A stretch of DNA of 5,905 bases from an uncultured euryarchaeote (GTDB lineage Archaea > Thermoplasmatota > Poseidoniia > Poseidoniales > Poseidoniaceae). The number at the start of each line of letters is the position of its first letter. Within the stretch, counting starts at the first letter, position 1. Made by a program: the position numbers and the translations under genes. The stretch covers positions 1 to 5,905 of the forward strand of contig CALGEM010000171.1 of the NCBI GenBank assembly GCA_937881505.1, in the 5' to 3' direction. The notes below the pieces were generated by a model, which was given only the letters and a program-made list of their open reading frames with translations, searched no databases and was not told the origin of the DNA. Positions 1-5,548 of the stretch are shown here, piece by piece.

Positions 1-1547
1 GTTTCGGTAACCAAGACGCCTGGAGCGATGCGTGGAATTTCACTGGGCGAAAGATAGCCAAGTTCAGCGCCGAGAATACCAGCACATGCCAGCACACGGG
101 GGCGAAGTTGAGCGGTGTTGACGTCATAACCCTTTGATTCAAGGAAGCGAATCACGAGTGCCTGTTGGGCTTCGTCAAAGCCGTCCTCCCCGGATTCAAG
201 GATGGTTTGAACGAGCTCCTCAAAGGAGGCGATGTTACGCTCAAGTCGTTCAATGGTCATGCGCTCGTTTTCGGGCATGTGAACCGCTCCTCGGTGAAGA
301 ATTCTCATCATGCGTTGGCGACGTTGAACCACAGGGTCATGGAGTGCTTGGGATTCAGCGATTTCGATATGAAGGTCAAACAAAGCGTGCAAGCGCCCAG
401 AGACGCTGGGGACGCGTAGGTCAAGGTTCAGGTCGCGTCCCTCCTGCTCAAAGGCCATGCGGGCCTTCACAACGTCTGAAGCGTGGAGGGCGAGGATGTT
501 TTCTAATCGGTCTCGAAGGGTGCTACGGACTTCTTCGAATCGCCTCAGCGCTTCCCGCTCACTCCATGATTGAGGCAGAGCGATGGCAGCGTTGCTCTCG
601 TTTTGCACCTTGAAATCAAGTTCCATGATCATCTGAGCCACGGCTTGGTGAACGGGTGCAAGGTCGGTGGCAAAGCCCTGGCCTCGCAGGGATTGAATGA
701 AGGCGGTCATGTCCTCTTGGTTGGTGGTTGAACTGACCATGAGGAAATCCCGAGCCATGGCGTGGATTTCTGCGGTTCGCCCGCGTAGTTCCATAAGAGC
801 GGTTTCTACTTCGAGACTGTGTGTTTCGCCAGCGTGCTGAATCATCGGGGGGACGCTGCTGGCAGCTTCAACCGGCTCGGGGCGGAGGTGTTGCTCAAGT
901 TCAGCATCGCTTTGGGAGGAAGAGACGTCATGGCCGATGCTAGCGAGGTCTTCCTTCAGGGAAATTTCTTCTTCGTAGGTCCAGCCTTCATCGTGGTCTT
1001 CCACGAAAGAAGCAACAGTCTCTTCCACGGTTTCGGGAGTTTGCGGTGCGACAACAGCGGACACCTTTGGTACGCTGACAGGCCCCCGGGGCCTTCGCAG
1101 ACTCTTCTTGACCTTGCCCCATGCATTTTCTTGTGAGGCCAAGACCCCGGCAACGCGAGCGAGGAGGGCTTGCTTATTGCCCGAAAGGGTGAGTTCAAGG
1201 TCCTTGCACATTGCGTGGAGTTCGTCCCTTGTCATCTCGTCAAGTCGCTCAATGGCCAATGACTTCGGGTCGTGGTTCAAATGAAGATGCAGGCGCTGCC
1301 TTCTGGCTTTGATAGAGCCTGATTTCTTAATGCCGAACAGCCCCAAGATTTCTCCTAAATCGCTGTTTGAAATACTTCGAAGTCCAGCGGGAGAAAAATC
1401 CCAATCGGGGAAAATAAGGTGTTGAATCAAGCGTGCTCGCAGCGATTCAACGGGGCCAGATTTCGCCACGCCGTGTTGTTGAGCGATGGCTTTGAGGTCG
1501 TCAAATCGGGCTTGGTAGAGTTCACCCAACAACGCTGACGTGTCCAT
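1..1547 (-). CDS. Triple SAP-domain protein, large, C-terminus beyond window (partial)
   Basis: I translated the minus strand by hand from the ATG at 1547 and found 515 codons without a stop up to base 1, so the gene continues off the left edge. The N-terminus holds three consecutive SAP-like (helix, loop with Gly, helix) units at about residues 9-43 (LKAIAQQHGVAKSG), 56-90 (LGEILGLFGIKKSG) and 102-135 (LHAMCKDLELTLSG). SAP motifs are known as small DNA- or RNA-binding modules. A basic patch (KVKKSLRRPRG, about 145-155) and an acidic, Ser/Pro-rich linker (about 156-240) follow. From about residue 245 on, the protein is charged, probably alpha-helical, and unrecognised; I see no Walker motif, nuclease motif or membrane segment. 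The start is supported by GAGGTG 8 bases upstream. A nucleic-acid-binding role is inferred from the SAP units only; the effector function, if any, may lie beyond the edge. Confidence 0.82.
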   Translation of the reverse strand, partial: MDTSALLGELYQARFDDLKAIAQQHGVAKSGPVESLRARLIQHLIFPDWDFSPAGLRSISNSDLGEILGLFGIKKSGSIKARRQRLHLHLNHDPKSLAIERLDEMTRDELHAMCKDLELTLSGNKQALLARVAGVLASQENAWGKVKKSLRRPRGPVSVPKVSAVVAPQTPETVEETVASFVEDHDEGWTYEEEISLKEDLASIGHDVSSSQSDAELEQHLRPEPVEAASSVPPMIQHAGETHSLEVETALMELRGRTAEIHAMARDFLMVSSTTNQEDMTAFIQSLRGQGFATDLAPVHQAVAQMIMELDFKVQNESNAAIALPQSWSEREALRRFEEVRSTLRDRLENILALHASDVVKARMAFEQEGRDLNLDLRVPSVSGRLHALFDLHIEIAESQALHDPVVQRRQRMMRILHRGAVHMPENERMTIERLERNIASFEELVQTILESGEDGFDEAQQALVIRFLESKGYDVNTAQLRPRVLACAGILGAELGYLSPSEIPRIAPGVLVTE

Positions 1548-1555
1548 GGCTACTC

Positions 1556-1561
1556 CACCTC
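1556..1561 (-). promoter_or_regulatory. Ribosome binding site of the SAP-domain gene
   Basis: GAGGTG on the minus strand, 8 bases before the ATG at 1547, matches the core of the archaeal Shine-Dalgarno consensus GGAGGTGA. It decides the start, because the reading frame stays open further upstream to the stop of the HemC-like gene but offers no ATG, GTG or TTG there. Confidence 0.7.
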
Positions 1562-1584
1562 TACGGCTTTTGCCGCATTGAAAG

Positions 1585-1592
1585 CATATATG
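1585..1592 (-). promoter_or_regulatory. Candidate TATA box for the SAP-domain gene
   Basis: The self-complementary CATATATG is the most AT-rich octamer in the 111-base gap between the two minus-strand genes. Its centre is about 41 bases from the SAP ATG. An archaeal start site about 26 bases downstream would leave a leader of roughly 15 bases that just includes the GAGGTG site. This suggests the SAP gene can be transcribed separately from the HemC-like gene. No clear BRE is visible, so the call is tentative. Confidence 0.4.
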
Positions 1593-1658
1593 TCTTCGCT
1601 GTCCAACGAGGCCAAGAAGGCTGGTTCTTGTGGGTGTTCGTGCCGGCGGAAGGGGCCA

Positions 1659-2762
1659 TCAGTCGTCCAAATCCATCAGCCGAGGGCTTGGGTCCATGAA
1701 TGAGCGAGGCATACCGGGTATGTTCCGTTTGGTTCCCTCGTGGTCGGTGGTCATGACCGAGAGCAATTCCATGAATTCCTTGAGGAGATTGACCATGCCA
1801 AGGTGGCTGTTTTCCGGTTGAACAATCCGTTCACATGCTGCGGTTACGGTGCCGCTGGGATTCAATGTTTCAATGAGCATTTCAACGCGAGGGCCGCTCT
1901 TGAACACGCCTCGTTTCTTGTTGGGGTCCACCAAGGAGGTGAGCAGTGCTTCATCACCTTCCTCTGATGCCTTTTTCAAAAAGGTGGAGATTTTTCGTTG
2001 CTCAACATAGGCACCGACGATGGGCCGCAACGCAGGGTCCAGACTCTCAAGCAGCGCTGTTTCCAAACGATACGCCAGTTCAGCACTCGGGTCGAGCATG
2101 TCCGAGATGTTGGATTTGGGGAAGCCTTGACGTGTCACCAAGAGGGTGAAACCGTGCAGCGGCGGCGGGATGAACCGTTCACGGTTGCTCTCGGTTTGGT
2201 CCCGTTGGAGGCCCAACGTGTGGCGCCGTCCTTTCATTCGGTGCCCAGCGTGGATGGCCCGCGGGACGATGAAACCGTCGAGATGGCCTTGGAGTCGTTG
2301 CTCTTCCATCCACGGCCAAATATCCTCCTCGTCAAGTTCCTTCACCTCAGCTTTTGCACCAAGACGACTGACCACCTCCTCGGTGGTCTCGAGAATGAGG
2401 TCAGGCCGCATACGTCGCATTTGTCGGCGAAGCAGTTCGTGCTCACACAGCACTCGCGCACCTTGCTCCAAGTACTCCGGTTTGTCATCGGCCACCAAAA
2501 CCCAGGTAGGCTCCTTTCTTGGCAGAAGGCCCGCAATGGCCAACCCCTCAACATCGTGTTTGACCCAATCAAAAGCGCTCATGGCGACGATGTCACCTGT
2601 TCCATCCCGCAGTGTTTGGATGGCCGTTTCCATGTGGGGAAGCTGCTTGAGACGCAGGTCACGATGTTTGCCGTGAGTGCCAACGGTTCGCTCAATTTGA
2701 AGGCGAACGCCATCGTTCCTTGACGGCGTGGTGAGAATCACGAGATACTCACTGTTCTCCAT
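1659..2762 (-). CDS. Divergent hydroxymethylbilane synthase (HemC/porphobilinogen deaminase) fold protein, probable non-canonical or inactive
   Basis: 367 residues; HemC proteins usually have about 300-320. The HemC landmarks appear in order: LTTPS (10-14, for GTRxS), GDIVAMSAFDWV (56-67, for the AVHSLKDVP strand), LLPRKEP (79-85), GARVLCEHELLRRQ (101-114, for GARVGTSSLRRQ), GHLDGFIVPRA (159-169), FIPPPLHGFTLLVTR (197-211, for LPAPGQGALAIEVR) and LLESLDPALRPIVGAY (237-252, for LEGGCQVPIGAY). HemC links four porphobilinogens into hydroxymethylbilane on a dipyrromethane cofactor held by a Cys. Here that Cys is Leu245, the catalytic Asp of SLKDVP aligns with Trp66, and the first Arg of GTRxS is Thr12; the paired Arg112-Arg113 and Arg133 remain. 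About 35 extra residues (256-291) interrupt domain 3. I chose ATG 2762 because GAGGTGA lies 4 bases upstream; GTG 2792 would add 10 residues and could be a leaderless start. Heme synthesis is unlikely; the real role is unknown. Confidence 0.75.
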   Translation of the reverse strand: MENSEYLVILTTPSRNDGVRLQIERTVGTHGKHRDLRLKQLPHMETAIQTLRDGTGDIVAMSAFDWVKHDVEGLAIAGLLPRKEPTWVLVADDKPEYLEQGARVLCEHELLRRQMRRMRPDLILETTEEVVSRLGAKAEVKELDEEDIWPWMEEQRLQGHLDGFIVPRAIHAGHRMKGRRHTLGLQRDQTESNRERFIPPPLHGFTLLVTRQGFPKSNISDMLDPSAELAYRLETALLESLDPALRPIVGAYVEQRKISTFLKKASEEGDEALLTSLVDPNKKRGVFKSGPRVEMLIETLNPSGTVTAACERIVQPENSHLGMVNLLKEFMELLSVMTTDHEGTKRNIPGMPRSFMDPSPRLMDLDD

Positions 2763-2766
2763 CGGT

Positions 2767-2773
2767 TCACCTC
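2767..2773 (-). promoter_or_regulatory. Ribosome binding site of the HemC-like gene
   Basis: GAGGTGA on the minus strand ends 4 bases before the ATG at 2762. It is the same element and spacing as used by the geranylgeranyl reductase gene in this window, which favours ATG 2762 over GTG 2792 as the start. Confidence 0.65.
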
Positions 2774-2774
2774 G

Positions 2775-2792
2775 GTGAGGGTCGCCCCTCAC
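2775..2792 (-). promoter_or_regulatory. Leader hairpin with GNRA loop upstream of the HemC-like gene
   Basis: Read on the minus strand, GTGAGGG and CCCTCAC form a perfect 7-bp stem closed by the tetraloop GCGA, which fits GNRA. It ends one base before the GAGGTGA ribosome site. Its 3' arm (CTCAC plus the next C) is also complementary to GGTGA of the ribosome site, so the two pairings exclude each other. The pairing is seen in the sequence; a regulatory effect is inference, and the inverted repeat could instead act as an operator in DNA or be chance in GC-rich sequence. Confidence 0.4.
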
Positions 2793-2813
2793 ATGTCACG
2801 GGCGTGGACGACC

Positions 2814-2821
2814 GGTTAAGA
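2814..2821. promoter_or_regulatory. Candidate shared TATA-like element of the divergent promoters
   Basis: GGTTAAGA, with a central TTAA at 2816-2819, is the only AT-rich spot in the 81 bases between the HemC-like and polyprenyl synthase starts. Its centre is about 26 bases from GTG 2844 on the plus strand and about 26 bases from GTG 2792 on the minus strand, the usual archaeal TATA-to-start distance. It may serve the lipid operon and possibly both directions. It is a weak match to an archaeal TATA box. Confidence 0.35.
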
Positions 2822-2843
2822 AGCCCACCCCCGTGGGAAGGGT

Positions 2844-3827
2844 GTGGGCAGCAGTCTTGAGGTGCTTCAATCAGCACTGGAATCCATGCGTGAAGAGGTG
2901 AACCAAGCCCTTCATGACCTCATCCAAGAGGAACTTGAGGTTGGAGCAGGCGAGGTGGCCCTCGAAGCAGGGCGAGTCCTGAACGCAGGAGGAAAACGCC
3001 TCCGACCGATTTTGTTCCTGTTGGCCTATCAGCTTGCAGGCGGGAAGAAAAAAGAGGACGTTATGCCGCTTGCGTTGGCTTTTGAACTCATCCACACTGC
3101 CACCCTCGTTCACGACGACATCAACGATGAAGCACAACAACGCCGAGGCATCCCAACCATCCACGCCCAAGCAGGCCAGGCCAAAGCCGTCATCGCAGGA
3201 GATTGGCTTTTTGTCCAAGGTTTTGGTCTCGGTGGACGCTACTCTGCACAAATCGTCTCCATCATCGCTCGATGTTGTGCCAACATCGCCGTTTCGGAAT
3301 TCCATCAACTCGACCACGTGTTGAACCTCGCGACTTCTCCCGAGGATTACCTTTCCATCGTCCGTGGGAAAACTGCTGGTCCGTTTGCTTCAGGATGCTA
3401 CAGTGCAGGACTGGTCGCAGGATTGGATGACGAACAGGCCAAGGCGCTTGAGCGGTTTGGAATGGAATTGGGTATCGCTTTCCAACTCGTTGATGACCTC
3501 TTGGACTTGCGTGGAGATGAGCGCATGGGCAAACCCCGGGGGGCCGATGTTTACGAAGGAAAAATGACGCTTCCACTTATTCACGCTCTTACGCTCTCTC
3601 ACGGGCGGCATCGCGAGCGCTTGTCGGAACTCATCGAGAATTTTTCAGACGAGCACTTTGACGAATTGATGGCGTTGTTGGAACGTTCGGATAGCATGGA
3701 ATACGCCGAAATTTTGGTTCGAACTCACCTTGAACGTGCGCAAGCAGAACTGCAACGTTTTCCCGACAGCGAGGCCAAGGAACTGATGTTGCTCATCACC
3801 AACATCGTCAAGGATCGGCATGCTTGA
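2844..3827 (+). CDS. Polyprenyl diphosphate synthase (geranylgeranyl diphosphate synthase type, trans-isoprenyl synthase)
   Basis: 327 residues, the normal length for this family. It condenses isopentenyl diphosphate with allylic diphosphates in the cytosol; in archaea the C20 (or longer) product feeds ether-lipid synthesis. Visible motifs: GGKRLRP (49-55, binds isopentenyl diphosphate), the first Asp-rich motif DDIND (91-95) followed by RRG (100-102), GKT (175-177), and the second Asp-rich motif in FQLVDDLLD (213-221) followed by GKPRGADVYEGK. All metal-binding aspartates are present. The residues 5 and 4 before the first motif are small (Ala86, Thr87), so the usual aromatic chain-length block is missing there. 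Start: GTG 2844 is the first possible codon after an in-frame stop at 2817, has a TTAA element 26 bases upstream and no good ribosome site, so the mRNA may be leaderless; ATG 2886 (residue 15) is the alternative. The reductase gene follows after 9 bases. Product length cannot be fixed from sequence alone. Confidence 0.93.
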   Translation: MGSSLEVLQSALESMREEVNQALHDLIQEELEVGAGEVALEAGRVLNAGGKRLRPILFLLAYQLAGGKKKEDVMPLALAFELIHTATLVHDDINDEAQQRRGIPTIHAQAGQAKAVIAGDWLFVQGFGLGGRYSAQIVSIIARCCANIAVSEFHQLDHVLNLATSPEDYLSIVRGKTAGPFASGCYSAGLVAGLDDEQAKALERFGMELGIAFQLVDDLLDLRGDERMGKPRGADVYEGKMTLPLIHALTLSHGRHRERLSELIENFSDEHFDELMALLERSDSMEYAEILVRTHLERAQAELQRFPDSEAKELMLLITNIVKDRHA

Positions 3828-3832
3828 GGTGA
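3826..3832 (+). promoter_or_regulatory. Ribosome binding site of the geranylgeranyl reductase gene
   Basis: GAGGTGA overlaps the TGA stop of the synthase by two bases and ends 4 bases before ATG 3837. This fixes the start and suggests coupled translation of the two lipid genes. Confidence 0.75.
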
Positions 3833-3836
3833 ATCC

Positions 3837-4982
3837 ATGGCTGTCAGCGAAATTGAACATCGCCAAGTCATCGTTATCGGTGCAGGTCCAGCAGGCAGTG
3901 CTGCAGCTCAACGATTGGCTGAAGAAGGCATTGATGTTCTGGTCTTGGAGCGTCGCGCCATCGTTGGGAACCCAGCGCAGTGTGGCGAATGCATACCCAA
4001 TTGGGGAGAGGTCATCGGGACTTTCAAGCATCTTGAGGACCACACATGGCTGAAGACATACTTCGACTTTCCCGAACGTCTTCGCCTCCACAGATTGGAC
4101 AACATGCGAGTGTTTCTACCATCTGGAAAATCCTTCAATTTTGGATTGGATGCCTTTGCTGGACATCGGCTGCAATTCGATGGCTATCTCGCAGATAAAG
4201 CGGTTCGAGCCGGTGCAGAAGTGCGCACTTCTACGATGCTGAAGCGGCTACAACAACAGCGCAAGGCCAATCGGGAATTGTTGGTGACCAATGAGGGAAG
4301 GTTCACCTGCGATTACCTCATTGACGCCTCCGGTAGTCTGGCCCATGTCGGTCGATTGAGGCACGGGCAAGACCCTGCCTTCCGTCCCGAAGACCAAGTC
4401 CCAACCATCTACGCCCAAGTCAAAGGGAACGTGCCTGAAACATTTGACGTCTTCCTTGGTTCCGTCGCTCCCTCAGGTTATGCGTGGATCATCCCGAAGG
4501 GTCCAGACTTTGCCAACGTGGGACTGGGGGTTCGTGCAGGGAAACTCAAAGGTGATTTGAAGGGGCATTTGGAACGCTTTTGCGCCGATCTCAACCTCGA
4601 AATCGTCTCCTTTGGTGGCGGCTGGATCCCGATGGGAGGTCCAGTAAAACAGATGGTGGACGGAACCACGCTTGCTGTTGGTGATGCTGCAGGTTTGGTC
4701 ATGCCAAGCAACGGCGGTGGCATCAGTCAAGCCATCATCTCCGGCTGTTTTGCGGCAGAGGCTATTGTTGAGCACTTGACCAACAACACCCCGCTCACCA
4801 CGTATGAAGACCGGGTTCGTGCGTCGATGGGGCCAGCCTTGAAGAATTCACTGCGAAGCAAAAACCTCGGTTATGCCTTCATGCGTGGTGATGTTTTGAC
4901 GGAATTGATTCTTCGTTGCCTTGGTCCCATCGGTGGTATCAAGCGAGCCATGGAATGCGAGAAGCCCCTTTGGTTGTTCTGA
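3837..4982 (+). CDS. Geranylgeranyl reductase family protein (FAD-dependent, likely digeranylgeranylglycerophospholipid reductase)
   Basis: 381 residues, typical for archaeal geranylgeranyl reductases, which use reduced FAD to saturate the double bonds of geranylgeranyl chains on membrane ether lipids. Seen in order: the dinucleotide-binding IGAGPAGS (14-21) with Glu38 at the end of the second strand; CGEC (49-52), the cysteine motif of the archaeal enzymes; GYAWIIPKG (214-222), matching the family's substrate-site motif YxWxFPxG except for Ile in place of Phe; and the second FAD motif GDAAG (282-286) followed by NGGGI (292-296). No signal peptide or membrane segment is seen, so it probably works at the inner face of the membrane. 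It lies 9 bases behind the synthase with a strong ribosome site, so the two are almost certainly one operon. The family also includes chlorophyll and menaquinone reductases, but the neighbour and CGEC point to lipid saturation. Confidence 0.92.
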   Translation: MAVSEIEHRQVIVIGAGPAGSAAAQRLAEEGIDVLVLERRAIVGNPAQCGECIPNWGEVIGTFKHLEDHTWLKTYFDFPERLRLHRLDNMRVFLPSGKSFNFGLDAFAGHRLQFDGYLADKAVRAGAEVRTSTMLKRLQQQRKANRELLVTNEGRFTCDYLIDASGSLAHVGRLRHGQDPAFRPEDQVPTIYAQVKGNVPETFDVFLGSVAPSGYAWIIPKGPDFANVGLGVRAGKLKGDLKGHLERFCADLNLEIVSFGGGWIPMGGPVKQMVDGTTLAVGDAAGLVMPSNGGGISQAIISGCFAAEAIVEHLTNNTPLTTYEDRVRASMGPALKNSLRSKNLGYAFMRGDVLTELILRCLGPIGGIKRAMECEKPLWLF

Positions 4983-5054
4983 ACGACTGAATATCACCGC
5001 CCCTCGGCCGTGAATCATCGGTGTGTTCAAGTGATTTGACGGCATGGTAAGGGC
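4983..5054 (+). other. Short gap between the lipid operon and the pilin gene
   Basis: These 72 bases hold no gene. TGAATATCAC (4988-4997) is the best TATA-like spot for the pilin and would give a leader of about 35-40 bases. There is no T-rich tract, so no terminator for the lipid operon can be named, and read-through into the pilin gene is possible. Confidence 0.3.
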
Positions 5055-5546
5055 ATGCGAGGGCCGGTCCGACGGGATGAAGAAGCGGTCAGCCCCGTCA
5101 TTGCGACCGTGCTTCTTCTCGCCATCACCGTCATGCTTTCCAGCATGGTCTTCGTCTTGATGCAGGGTGCGTTGACCACGGTTGAGAAATCTGCACCCCA
5201 AGCCTCGGTCAGCGTGCGGGCCCTTGACAACGGCTTTCATGTGGTGCGAATCACCAGTCTCGACCAATCCATTGACCCCGCACGACTCCAATTTGATTTG
5301 TTGCCTGCGAACATGACAGAATCTCTGCCAATTCGGGGCCAAGTTTCGGACGCCGATGTGTACGGCGTCATTGGCACCAACATTTCCTTCCACGACCGTG
5401 ATGCTGGTTATTCAGTGACCCAAGGCGATTACTTTGTTATTGATTCAGAGACCATCGGTGCAGACGATGGCACCTGGCGTTTCCGTCTTGTCGAACAGAC
5501 GGCAGGAGCCCTCATCGTTGATGTTTCACTTCCTGCGATGACCTGA
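5055..5546 (+). CDS. Archaeal type IV pilin-like protein with class III signal peptide
   Basis: 163 residues. A short charged leader (residues 2-10, with RRDEE) is followed by AVSPVIATVLLLAITVML and a hydrophobic stretch to about residue 36, the signature of archaeal type IV pilins and archaellin-like subunits (the PilA_N, DUF1628 type). Known members are cut by the prepilin peptidase PibD/EppA just before or within AVSPV, leaving the hydrophobic helix at the mature N-terminus to pack into a pilus core or anchor the protein in the membrane. The remaining 125 residues look beta-rich, with a FRLVEQTAGALIVDVS-type ending, and probably face outside. No pilus ATPase, membrane platform or peptidase gene is in the window, so it is a lone subunit here; a surface adhesin or minor pilin is the best guess. 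ATG 5055 is the first start after an in-frame stop at 5037; the upstream GGTAAGG is only a weak ribosome site. Confidence 0.85.
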   Translation: MRGPVRRDEEAVSPVIATVLLLAITVMLSSMVFVLMQGALTTVEKSAPQASVSVRALDNGFHVVRITSLDQSIDPARLQFDLLPANMTESLPIRGQVSDADVYGVIGTNISFHDRDAGYSVTQGDYFVIDSETIGADDGTWRFRLVEQTAGALIVDVSLPAMT

Positions 5547-5548
5547 GG

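Noticed and set aside
134..613. Plus-strand frames of 159 and 84 codons at the left end.
   Set aside because: They lie opposite the 515-codon SAP-domain gene, have Arg/Gly/Cys-rich composition typical of antisense frames, and lack motifs.
1561..1659. A 32-codon minus-strand reading frame starting at an ATG that overlaps the stop of the HemC-like gene (TGATG).
   Set aside because: The overlap suggests translational coupling, but the peptide (MAPSAGTNTHKNQPS and on) has no recognisable feature, lacks a good ribosome site, and contains the candidate TATA box of the next gene.
1998..2723. A long plus-strand frame of 241 codons opposite the HemC-like gene.
   Set aside because: It is antisense to a gene with clear family motifs, and its translation shows no family signal and no ribosome site; treated as a shadow frame.
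4995..5023. Inverted repeat CACCG and CGGTG between the reductase and pilin genes, considered as a terminator.
   Set aside because: Only 5 bp with a loop of about 19 bases and no following T-run; likely chance.
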